The notes beneath the pieces are model-generated. The model saw nothing but the letters and a program-made list of their open reading frames with translations. It made no database searches and was not told the DNA's origin. DNA of 64,000 nucleotides from Nemertoderma westbladi (lineage: Eukaryota > Xenacoelomorpha > Nemertodermatida > Nemertodermatidae), in assembly GCA_032718475.1 (NCBI GenBank), contig JAUCBJ010000539.1:1-64000 (forward strand), in the 5' to 3' direction. Below, piece after piece: positions 9,811 to 20,060 of this stretch (positions are counted from its first letter, which is position 1; each line of letters starts with the position of its first letter). A program made the translations under genes and the position numbers.

Positions 9811-11840
9811 GATTCCTTACAGCCTTATGCTCGGTAGTCCTGTTCTCCTATGAAGCCAAGCAAATCAGATACCGGTAATTCTGTAATTCACAGTCTGACA
9901 GTAGGCAGACCTGCAGTAAGATGTTTTACGGTAAATATGAGATTCCATCTATTATCTGACCCGACCAATCTAGAATTATTGCCGCGGGAATTTACCTATT
10001 GTACCCGACTTACAGTAGAAAACGAACGTCTACGCCTTACAAGGTCCAACAACACACAGGGTGCTATCAGGTAATGTTCAAAACTCAAAAATACGTGAAA
10101 GCAAAAAACAACAAATATACCAATTATAAATAACGATATACAAAGTACTCTTTTACACTCTCTGGTTATACACCAGTAAATAAGTTCATCAAATGCCTGC
10201 TGAATACTTACCAAAAAATACAATAAACGGGCCAGGTCTATAATATAAATCGATAAATATTTATGCACCAAATTCCTACTAATTACGATGGCCTATCGAA
10301 AAGGTAGAAATTAAGTATGTCAAGCGGACATAAAGCACTCGAGGGGGGGTTGAAAGTTGATTATTACTGTTAGCGCATTTGATAAAAAAGACGTTCTTTC
10401 AATTTCCAATTCAATTTCCATATATTGTGACTTCTTCCTGTTACTTAATAAACCATGCAGTAATGAGGCAAAATGTCTGGTCTGATACACCGAGCGGAAA
10501 TGGCGCTAGTGTACCTTCAACGAAGGCCACTCTAGTATTATGGTCTGATACAGCGAGCGGGAATGGCGCTAGTGTACCTTCAATGAAGGCCACTCTAGTA
10601 TATCACTTTGTTTCCCCTTTCTCCCTTCGATGTATTTATTTGCTCTATATTTCGCTTAGTCTAATACGGTATTTGCTCATCTATTTTATTTAACTAGTAT
10701 ACAGTACCAGGAGGGTGTGGCAACACAGTATAACAAGGAAATGTCTGACTAATTAATTATGTAATAGTCTGGTGACTGTGTTTCCCTTTAGAGGAAACGT
10801 ATTGTGACAAGTCTTTGGTCTAATTATACTGATATGCCACTACAGTACTTCAATTTGTGACAACTCTTAATCGTGATGCTAATTAATAATAAGCAGCTTT
10901 GCTTACAATGAATGATCTGAATATCGCCATATATTAATTACCTGTGGCCTAGTGAGTTAGAGGTACGACGGCACACATCGTATTTCCGATGGAATTCGTC
11001 CAGAATATAACTAACGCTTAGTTATAGGTCGACGCGTACCTGGTTGTGGTATGTGTAAGAGACTTCCTTGATTCTGTAATAATACCGGCGATATATTAAG
11101 CACTACCCGTAATAAGTAACAAATGTGAGGTTTAGCCAGTAAAATATGCGCAAATATAACGATAAGATAATTAGGTAATTCAATTACTTAACACTTTGAC
11201 TTTAGACCCTTAGGCCCTGTCAATAATCACCAGTCATTCAACACCTGACGAGAGATCACATGCCTCTGCCATGGGCACATGTGACTTCTTCTGTCCAACA
11301 ATAACAAAAAGAGTGTATAAACCGCAGAACTAATCGTACTTATATATCAGCTCATCGGTAAGGAGCATAGCCAATAAGGTGGATCCTTATACAAGCCGTA
11401 TACAAACCTTAATACAAGCTGGATATGCAGATAATGGCACTAGATGGCGTCAAAACCCTTAGTAAACCATAATTTAACCAAAATAGTCGATATTATATCG
11501 TATCGTAACCGACTTTATCAATATAAAATGGTGTTTTGAGCTTAAAATTAGAAAAATAAGTAATCTAAAGGCAGAATTCATGAATGCAGCAACATGTTGA
11601 TTCAGTATAGTCTGAATGTCGGGAAAAAAGGGGTCATAAAAGAACAATAAAAAGGGATCATAAAAGTAATTTCGAAAACATATGGGTAAAAATAAGAGTA
11701 AAAAAAAGCATATAAAAAAAATAATAAAAATATCGTAAAAAGTCATAAAAAAAAACCATACCAGTAGTCATAAAAAATATCCTAATTCAGGCGCTTTCTT
11801 ATTGGTAGAAAAATATTCTACCTAGAATAATAATATATGT
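9811..11840. other. Divergent intergenic region, left part
   Basis: Space between the oppositely transcribed BTB gene and RFC2. It should hold the BTB promoter near 9811-10100. Apart from a short tandem duplication at 10478-10602, I see only AT-rich single-copy-looking sequence and short fortuitous ORFs. Confidence 0.4.
10478..10602. repeat. 63-bp tandem duplication
   Basis: Two copies with a few mismatches, both containing GGTCTGATACA, GAGCGG, ATGGCGCTAGTGTACCTTCA and AAGGCCACTCTAGTAT. Confidence 0.85.
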
Positions 11841-11893
11841 GATTGGACGATTAAAATATTTGAATATTATTTAAATATTTTAATCGTCCAATC
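11841..11893. promoter_or_regulatory. Perfect 21-bp hairpin with inverted CCAAT boxes upstream of RFC2
   Basis: Arms 11841-11861 and 11873-11893 are exact reverse complements (GATTGGACGATTAAAATATT plus one base; loop of 11 nt). The outer ends place GATTGG and CCAATC facing each other, and another ATTGG lies near 11800. CCAAT boxes bound by NF-Y are common in animal promoters, including replication genes. Position about 385-435 nt upstream of the RFC2 ATG is compatible with a promoter role, but a small MITE-like palindrome is equally possible. Confidence 0.45.
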
Positions 11894-12276
11894 AGAGACT
11901 GCTTGGATCTCCTATTCTAACGCCTCCTGGGCGTACACCGTGTGCCTGTGTCAGTCCAGTGACCAGTACTGCATTAGGCCCACGGGCTGGAGGCTGATAA
12001 ACCCTTTGTACCTGCATGTTACTGGTTACCGGAGGTTTGAGTGAGTTTAGTGAGCATGGCCAACTACATTATAACTGTAAGGCCTAACTAACTACCGGTA
12101 CCGAACTGTAATACTGGGGTGCTGCTGTAGTGTAGCCTAATAATGTAAGCAGATAAGTGTATAATTCTGTAATTTTTGTATACCGGTATAGATGAAAAGC
12201 AGAAAAGGCAAAAGGTGTCATTGATTTTTATTGAGTGTACAGGTGTAGTCAGCCAAGTCAGGTACCGGTAGTGGAA

Positions 12277-13335
12277 ATGGATGTGGATGATAGTAGGCCT
12301 ATGGAAATAACTGACAAAAGTGTAGAAATAACCGCTGTGGAACATATCATCAACAATAATAGTTCGGAATTACCGTGGGTAGAGAAATTTCGCCCTGTTG
12401 AACTTTCCGAGATAGTTGGAAACGAGGAAACAATTAACCGTTTGAAGGTGTTCGCGAAGCAGGGAAACCTTCCGAACATAATAATAGCTGGGCCGCCTGG
12501 ATGTGGTAAAACCACCGCCATACTCTGCGTAGCCCGGGCATTGCTAGGCGACGCGATATACAAAGACGCGGTGCTGGAGTTGAACGCTTCGAACGAGAGA
12601 GGAATAGAAGTGGTGCGGAACAAAATAAAGTCCTTCGCACAGAAGAAAGTCACGTTGCCTCCGGCTCGGCATAAAATAATCATTTTGGACGAGGCGGATT
12701 CCATGACAGACGGAGCCCAACAGGCGTTACGACGGACCATGGAGATCTACTCAAAAACTACGAGGTTCGCTCTCGCTTGCAACACATCGGATAAAATAAT
12801 AGAACCGATACAATCTCGTTGCGCCATGGTTCGGTTCTCGCGACTCAAAGACGCCCAGGTTCTATCCCGACTGCGCGATATCTGTAGACGCGAGAACGTG
12901 ATAGCAAGCGACCCCGGATTGGAGGCCGTTGTGTTTACGGGTCAGGGGGACCTCAGACAGGCGATAAACAACCTCCAGTCTACCGTATCGGGTTTCGGTT
13001 CAGTGAACCCGGACTCTGTGTTTAAGGTTTGCGATGAACCCCATCCTCTGCTCATTAAAGACATGATATCTCATTGCGTTAAAGGCGATTACGATGCCGC
13101 TTATAAGATACTTCATCATCTGTGGCGTAAAGGATATTCCTGCGTAGATATCGTGACCAATATATTCAGGATTACGGAGAACTTCGATATGCCGGAGTAT
13201 CTATTGCTGGAGTTTGTTAAGGAGATCGGATTGGCTCATGTGAAGATGTTGGAAGGGGTGGACAGTTTGGTTCAACTAAGCGGACTGATAGCCAGACTAT
13301 GCCTTAAAGTTATCGACTCTCGTGCACAGTTATAA
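12277..13335 (+). CDS. RFC2: Replication factor C subunit 2 (clamp-loader ATPase, p40)
   Basis: The ATG at 12277 (G at -3 and +4) gives 352 residues, against 354 in human RFC2. An upstream in-frame GTG is not needed. AAA+ motifs in order: [19 protein letters not shown] box II, Walker [10 protein letters not shown] (72-80), [15 protein letters not shown], Walker B ILDEADSM (D138), sensor-1 [12 protein letters not shown], and QSRC (179-182, the SRC motif giving the arginine finger). The C-terminal collar region contains [11 protein letters not shown] and [10 protein letters not shown], as in animal RFC2. Family role: part of the RFC1-5 heteropentamer that loads PCNA at primer-template junctions in the nucleus, and of alternative loaders (RAD17, CTF18, ELG1). 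All motifs are intact with no intron, so the gene is either natively intronless or a retrocopy that still looks functional. Confidence 0.96.
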   Translation: MDVDDSRPMEITDKSVEITAVEHIINNNSSELPWVEKFRPVELSEIVGNEETINRLKVFAKQGNLPNIIIAGPPGCGKTTAILCVARALLGDAIYKDAVLELNASNERGIEVVRNKIKSFAQKKVTLPPARHKIIILDEADSMTDGAQQALRRTMEIYSKTTRFALACNTSDKIIEPIQSRCAMVRFSRLKDAQVLSRLRDICRRENVIASDPGLEAVVFTGQGDLRQAINNLQSTVSGFGSVNPDSVFKVCDEPHPLLIKDMISHCVKGDYDAAYKILHHLWRKGYSCVDIVTNIFRITENFDMPEYLLLEFVKEIGLAHVKMLEGVDSLVQLSGLIARLCLKVIDSRAQL

Positions 13336-13469
13336 TGATTATTATTATCAGTTTACTGGGTTACGTAGTGTTACAACTCAAAAGTGTACATTTCTGTGCA
13401 ATATGAATTATATACAGTTAAGTTTTTCTAAACAAATACACAAGTTTAGTTTAGTTTTATATTTTTTTT

Positions 13470-13475
13470 ATTAAA
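13470..13475 (+). terminator. Candidate RFC2 poly(A) signal (ATTAAA)
   Basis: ATTAAA about 135 nt after the RFC2 stop, in a T-rich then A-rich context. ATTAAA is the common variant of AATAAA. Confidence 0.45.
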
Positions 13476-14495
13476 AAAACTCATCATAGTGAAATTGTGT
13501 TGAAGGAGTACGCCCAAGGCCATCTAAATAACAGGCCATGACAAGGACCTAACCTGCAAAATTATCGTAGGCTGACTGCTGAATTATCAAATATTATATT
13601 TTCCACGAATGCAGGGTTCATATATAAAAGGAGATAACTAGATTTTCGTAAAGAATTTAATTGAAAGAGTATTTAATAATTAATTAATTAATGATCGCTC
13701 GAGTTCCTGCAGCTTTTGTTTGTTTGTGGCTGCCTCTGGCTATGTTTGTGGCAGGAATGTTTGAACGCTAATAAGTCAGTCAATCATGAATGAAATGGAA
13801 CCAAAACTTGGTACACATGTAGTCTATCAAAAATTTAGAAATTCTACACACAGACAGAGTTCTACAGTTCCTTTGTCTGCCGCTAGGGGGGCGAATTAAC
13901 AGCAACTTAAAAATAGCAGTAATTATTGAACCAACCATCAGATTCATCTGAAATTTGGGAGTGTAACCTACGAGCATTGTTTAATTAAAAAACCTACACA
14001 CAGACAGACTTTTACAGAGACTGTCTGCCGCTAGGGGGAATTGTTATAGCTCCAGTTCAACGTGCTTGCACGGTTTAATAAACAATAAATTCATGATTTA
14101 TTCATTACAGTAATTATAACAGTAAAATGCAATGTATTCTATTTTCTAGTGAAATAGGGGAGGGGGGGAACTGGACGCAAATCCCATCTTGGCGAATTAA
14201 TATCCTGCCTCAATGTTAAATTCTCAATTTAGGGAAAGGAGCAGGTTACAGTGGCACGATATTTTAACCAACACAATAGAACAGGTTACAGTTTTATTTT
14301 TGATAGTAATCAGCTATTATCAAAAGGAAATCAAATACCAAAAATATATTTATAATATGAACAATGTATTTGGAAATTGTAAGTTTGGCCTTCTTTACCA
14401 TAAGCTCAGTATCTTTATCTGGTGTGTTTTTATATTATTTTACCAATTATTTAATATGTTTGATAGAATTGAACAACATTTGCTTAAATAATCAG
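13476..14495. other. Intergenic repeats between RFC2 and the LINE
   Basis: Around 13790-14040 two related segments carry CTTGGTACACATGTAGTCTA-type text, ACACACAGACAGA and GTCTGCCGCTAGGGGG. Near 14231-14310 is a fragment of the CAGGTTACAG repeat family also seen at 28618, 45488 and 55904. No gene. Confidence 0.5.
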
Positions 14496-15326
14496 ATGAC
14501 ACTAGCTGTAGCAGAGCCCAGTCAGCCAGTTGTTAATAATAGGCCAGATTGTGATGGGGAGATGGATTCTGGAGTTGGAGGCTACTCTCATGTTCCACCC
14601 CGACCAACAAAGCCATTGGTGAATCTGAGGCAAGTCACTAGACTAGCCTCAGTAAACACCCTACTCGGGTCCCCAATGCGACAAGGTGAGCTGACTGCCT
14701 TGGCAGATAAGCTTTCTCTTAGCGCAGTGGGTGTTCAAGAGCACCGAATGCAGACTGGACAGACTGATGAGGTTCTGATTAAGGACATGGGGGGCGGTTG
14801 GCGACTCGCCCTCGCGTCAGCAGATGATAGTGGCAATGGTGGAATTGGTCTATTGATGAATCCAACTGCACATGCAGCATTGGACAAAATAGACCAAATC
14901 TCTAACCGCATCATCCGTTGCCACTTCTCATGTTCTGGAAGACTGGCTAAGAAGTTTCCTAAGGTGGTTCTGATTGTGTGCTACTCTCCAACTAGTGTTG
15001 CCCCTGTAGAGGAGGTGGAAAATTTCTACCACAATCTACAAGCAGCTACTGATGGAGTGGATCAGCATGCATTCTTAACATTCCTGGGAGACTTTAATGC
15101 AAGTCTGCATCAATCACCTACATCGCCCTGGGTCTATAGCAATAGTGTTAACCGAAATTCTGTCCATCTTCAGGATTTTATCTCTGGAAATGGATTGTTT
15201 TCGGCTGGAACCCAGTTCAAGAAGCGAACTGGAAAGCTATGGACTCATAGTGGACCCAGTGGTCACAAGTCCCAGATAGACCATATTCTGTTTCGTAGGA
15301 AATACAGGAGCTCTATACAAGACTAA
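14496..15326 (+). pseudogene. LINE AP-endonuclease domain
   Basis: From the ATG at 14496, the endonuclease/exonuclease/phosphatase fold shows TRLASVNTLLGSP, the catalytic-acid region LSAVGVQEHRM, GDFNASLHQ, and SGPSGHKSQIDHILFRR. The terminal SDHRLIVAKV continues in another frame just after 15326, so one indel separates it. Role in an active element: nicks target DNA to prime reverse transcription. An upstream in-frame extension (from about 14364) is hydrophobic and probably not part of the element. Confidence 0.8.
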
Positions 15327-15329
15327 TGC

Positions 15330-17546
15330 ATTTACACTTCGACCCTTCTCCAGTGATCACCGCCTTATTGTGGCCAAGGTAAGCAAAACGACGAAATCTG
15401 CTTTGCTGCGGCATGACTGGTCCTCTCTGTTGCAACAGCCAAGTGTGAGATCCAGCTTTACACTACAGCTGAGCAACAGGTATGAGGCTCTTGCCGCTGA
15501 GGCGGCAGATCACTGTGAGGGCTATACTGCCTTTACAGAAGCAGTTAAGTTAGCAGCTGCAGAAACAGTTCCTGTATACCCTCGAAACAGGAAAAGGGCC
15601 CCCTGGACTGACAACAAAATTCAGAAGTCCCGAAATGACCTTCATAAGGCGCAGAAAGAGTCCCGACTCAAACAGACTACAGCGGCCAAGAAGGCAGTTA
15701 AGGCTGCATCTAGGTCCCTGAACAGGCAGTACTCTGTTAATCTACAGGAGCTAATAAACCAACAGGTTGATGCCATCAATGATGCTGACGACAGCAGGCA
15801 ATCATCCCAGGCATGGAAATCGATCAATCTGCTTACTGGGCGGAAAAGCCAACCAACCACCAAGGTTAAGGCTGAATCACCAGCCGATCGCCTCAATGGT
15901 TGGAAAGCCCACTTTGAAAAGCTCCTCAATAATGACAGGGTATTGCCTGATAACTTTATAGAAGTAAAAGTGTCTGAGTCTGTACTCCCAGATATTCCCA
16001 TTGGCGATATCTCCTTTGCAGAAGTGAAGGCTGCTGCAAAGAGCATTAAGACCATCCAGTGCATGCCAGTGGAGTAGATGGTGTTCCCCCTGAGGTCTTT
16101 AAAATACCTGAGTGTTTAAAGCTCATCTATCCCATCATAGTAGACATGTACCGAACAACAAGAGTCCCACAAGAAATGAAAACAAATAAGTTGGTGCCAG
16201 TTCCCAAGAAGGGCAACCTAACACTCTATGGTTCTTTTCGGGGAATCTCATTGATCTCGATTGCTGCAAAGCTATACAATAGGATTCTATTAAATCGCAT
16301 CAGGGATCCCATTGAGAGACTGCTCCGTGGAAATCAGAATGGGTTCCGCAAAGGTCGTGGAACCATGGAGCCCATTTTGGCACTTAGAAGGATAATTGAA
16401 GAATTATCAAAAAAGAAAGACAGGCATCTGGCTGTTATCTTTGTTGACTTCTTCAAGGCCTTTGATTCAGTCTCTCGCTCACGTATGTTCAGCATACTTT
16501 CATTATATGGGATTCCTGATGAAATTATTGCAGCAATCAGATGGTTCGACAACATTTGTGTCTACTGTTGACGGTGACACAGAACCATTTGAAGTGTTAT
16601 GGGGCGTCCTCCAAGGAGACACACTTGCACCATTCTTGTTCATTATTGTGGTTGACTATGTTCTACGCATGTCCTTAGATCATCATAATGATGATGGGGT
16701 GATGATAACTCCACCTACTGGCTCCAGAAGTCGAGGAAATCCTGCCAAGTACCTAACTGACCTAACTTTGCTGATGACTTAGGAGTACTCTCAGAATCAT
16801 TAGAGGGAGCCCAACGGCTCCTCAGCTCATTAGAACATGCTGCTTCTAGTGTTGGTCTTTTTATTAACTCCAGAAAGACCAAAATTCCGATAGTTAACTT
16901 TGAAAGTCCTCAGCAAGTCTCTGATCGGATGAGCATAAGCTCAAAGGATGGTATGCTTGAGCATGTGGACGACTTCTGTTACCTGGGATCATGGATCCGG
17001 AAGTCAGGTGAGGACCTTCGAATACGTAAGGGAAAGGCATGGGCAGCCTTGAATAGGCTTTCCAGGATTTGGAAGTCACCTAGAATTAATCGGAAACTTA
17101 AGGTCCGATTATTTAGAGCAGCAGTAGTTCCAGTACTCCTCTACGGGAGTCCATGCTGGGCTCTAACTGCTGAGGACACCAAATCTCTGGATGGCACATT
17201 CACAAGAATGCTACGCCGGGTTCATTGTGTCAAGTACAATGCACACATCTCCAACCAGACACTATATAACATTGGAGGTGTCTCATTGGTTCCCCCAAGC
17301 TTGACACTAGAACAAAATCGCCTCCGCTTTGCAGGACATTGCTTTCGCCGTGAGGACCAGCCAGTGCATAATCTTGTACTTTGGCAGCCTCATGGAGTGA
17401 ATAAGCATGGTGGACAGCCCATGACTTTCTTGAGACGCATCTTAAAGGACACTGGCCTTAAAGATGCGGATGATCTAGCAAATGTCATGGGTGATAGGGA
17501 GTTGTGGCGGTGCAATTTTGTTGACAAGCCGGCACAGCATTCTTAA
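15330..17546 (+). pseudogene. LINE reverse transcriptase and C-terminal domain, frameshifted
   Basis: Three frame segments succeed each other. 15330-16077 covers the endonuclease end and a Lys-rich linker. 16059-16571 carries RT motifs GVDGVPPEVFK, PVPKKGN, GISLISIAAKLYNRIL, NGFRKGRGTMEPI and motif A VIFVDFFKAFDSV. 16550-16782 carries EVLWGVLQGDTLAPFLFII. Motif C FADDLGVLS and the C-terminal part (to 17546) follow after another shift. Catalytic aspartates of motifs A and C are still spelled, but the frame is broken. Confidence 0.85.
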
Positions 17547-17994
17547 ACATGCAGCTGCAATGCAGCATGCCGATCCTAGTAGTAGTGTTAATAATATAAA
17601 AATATTGGCTGTAAATACAGTTTTAGACAAGATGACAAGGGGGTTATATCCTGTTGTATAAGAAATATAAAAATGTAACACAAAATACAAGACTATCGGC
17701 TAATCGGGAGGAATAACTAAACCTCCCCGACTGTAGTCCTCCAATAATTACCATGATTATTATCCATAAAATAAGTATTATCGTGGTCTCTTTGAATACT
17801 ACCTGGTATTTTATGTCCAATATAAAGCGCTTCATTACTTCATCAATGTCGACTTCCTCAAATTTAGAGTACAAATAAATAACAATAACAAAAAAAAACA
17901 TAATTATAAACAGATCAGAGCTATCCAGCTAAGATATATAGGAAAATTTGGTCTCTTTTAGGATAATCATCGAGAATTATTGACGACAACAGTA
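17547..17994. other. Gene-free stretch after the LINE
   Basis: LINE 3' flank followed by AT-rich sequence. No second gene, repeat family or hairpin of note was recognised. Confidence 0.4.
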
Positions 17995-19772
17995 AACCCT
18001 TCCACTCTGCTTCCTAAGGGAATGCCTGTTCACCACCATGGGTGATCTTCCACAGTAAACCCTTCCACTCTGCTTCCTAAAGGATGCCTGTTCACCACCA
18101 TGGGTGATCGGGTGATCTTCCACAGTAAACCCTTCCACTCTGCTTCCTAAAGGAATGCCTGTTCACCACCATAGGTGATCTTCCACAGTAAACCCTTCCT
18201 CTCTGCTTCCTAAAAGAATGCCTGTTCACCACCATGGGTGATCTTCCACAGTAAACCCTTCCACTCTGCTTCCTAAGGGAATGCCTGTTCACCTCCATGC
18301 GTGATCTTCCACAGTAAACCCTTCCACTCTGCTTCCTAAAGGAATGCCTGTTCACCACCATGGGTGATCTTCCACAGTAAACCCTTCCACTCTGCTTCCT
18401 AAAGGATGCCTGTCCACCACCATGGGTGATCGGGTGATCTTCCACAGTAAACCCCCCCAATCTGCTTCCTAAAGGAATGCCGCCTGTTCACCACCATGGG
18501 TGATCTTCCACAGTAAACCCTTCCACTCTGCTTCCTAAACGATGCCTGTTCACCACCATGGGTGATCGGGTGATCTTCCACAGTAAACCCCTCTACTCTG
18601 CTTCCTAAACTTCCTAAACTTCCTAAAGGAATGCCTGTTCACCACCATGGGTGATCTTCCACAGTAAACCCTTCCTCTCTGCTTCCTAACAGAATGCCTG
18701 TTCACCACCATGGGTGATCTTCCACAGTAAACCCTTCCACTCTGCTTCCTAAAGGAATGCCTGTTCACCGCCATGGATGATCTTCCACAGTAAACCCCTC
18801 CACTCTGCTTCCTAAAGGAGTGCCCGTTCACCACCATGGGTGATTGGGTGATTTTCCACAGTAAACCCCTCCACTCTGCTTCCCAAAGGAGTGCCTGTTC
18901 ACCACCATGGGTGATCTTCCACAGTAAACCCTTACTCTCTGCTTCCTAACAGAATGCCTGTTCACCACCATGGGTGATCTTGCACAGTAAACCCTCCCAC
19001 TCTGCTTCCTAAAGGAATGCCTGTTCACCGCCATGGGTGATCTTCCACAGTAAACCCTTCCACTCTGCTTCCTAAAGGAATGCCTGTTCACCACCATGGG
19101 TGATCTTCCACAGTAAACCCTTCCACTCTGCTTCCTAAAGGAATGCCTGCTCGCCACTATGGGTGATCTTCCACAGTAAACCCTTCCACTCTGTTTCCTA
19201 AAGGAATGCCTGTTCACCACCATGGTTGATCTTCCACAGTAAACCCTTCCACTCTGCTTCCTAAAGGAATGCCTGTTCACCACCATGGGTGATCTTCCAC
19301 AGTAAAACCTTCCACTCTGTTTCATAAAGGAATGCCTGTTCACCACCATGGGTGATCTTGCATAGTAAACCCTTCCACTCTGCTTCCTAAAGGATGCCCG
19401 TTCACCACCATGGGTGATCGGGTGATTTTCCACAGTAAACCCCTCCACTCTGCTTCCTAAAGGAGTGCCTGTTCACCACCATGGTTGATCTTCCACAGTA
19501 AACCCTTCCACTCTGCTTCCTAAAGGAATGCCTGTTCACCACCATGGGTGATCTTCCACAGTAAAACCTTCCACTCTGTTTCCTAAAGGAATGCCTGTTC
19601 ACCACCATGGGTGATCTTACATAGTAAACCCTTCCACTCTGCTTCCTAAAGGAATGCCTGTTCGTTCACCACCATGGGTGATCTTCCACAGTAAACCCTT
19701 CCACTCTGCTTCCTAAAGGAATGTCTGTTCACCACCATGGGTGATCTTCCACAGTAAACCCTTCCACTATTT
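17995..19772. repeat. 63-bp minisatellite, about 28 copies
   Basis: The unit runs CTTCCACAGTAAACCCTTCC, ACTCTGCTTCCTAAAGGAAT, GCCTGTTCACCACCATGGGT, GAT. Since 63 is a multiple of 3 and one minus-strand frame has no stop, the array yields 21-residue repeat ORFs on the minus strand. A recurrent variant unit loses one A (AAAGGATGCC) and gains GGGTGATC, shifting the frame (for example near 18080, 18404, 18540, 18830, 19393). I regard it as non-coding tandem DNA. Confidence 0.9.
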
Positions 19773-20060
19773 ATAGGGACTGTGTTCGCGCTTTTAGACC
19801 TTTAACAGTTTAACCTGCTAATTTAAGCGGCTTATGAATCGACTATTGCCCGTATTAATTGACATCAGCTGAAACCAGTCTAGCGCGGCGTATGACACAC
19901 GGGTGTGGGAGACTGGATTCGGTTCTAGAGAAGTATTGCAGTAGGCTACTTTGTATTATTCGATTGATCACTACTATATAATCTCCGACAACTATATTTA
20001 CTTTCGGGGAAATATTAACAGTTCCTTTGGGACGTGGCGCTTTAAGTATCAAGCAGAGTT

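Larger units (their letters stand above)
14496..17546 (+). mobile_element. Non-LTR retrotransposon (APE endonuclease-RT, RTE-like), copy 1, decayed
   Basis: Contains an endonuclease, a linker, a reverse transcriptase and a C-terminal region typical of endonuclease-RT LINEs. The reading frame changes at least four times (near 15315, 16060, 16550 and 16775), so it is a dead copy. The RTE-like placement rests on the one-ORF layout and C-terminal text (FRAAVVPVLLYGSPCWALT, LRFAGHCFRR) and is inference. A partial second copy lies inverted at 49768-51232. Shorter pieces are at 44564 and 47981. Confidence 0.85.

Noticed and set aside
13780-13977. Small minus-strand ORF
   Set aside because: Lies wholly in a dispersed repeat with no start context or conserved features.
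14364-14495. N-terminal hydrophobic extension of the LINE endonuclease ORF
   Set aside because: Not expected in this LINE class; the ATG at 14496 begins the plausible element protein and the upstream part looks like chance open frame.
18092-19608. Minus-strand ORFs with a 21-residue repeat, faintly zinc-finger-like
   Set aside because: They come from a 63-bp satellite; each unit has only one Cys and no paired Cys/His pattern, and the frame breaks at variant units.
17995-19772. CRISPR-like array
   Set aside because: Units are contiguous with no unique spacers, and the genome is animal.
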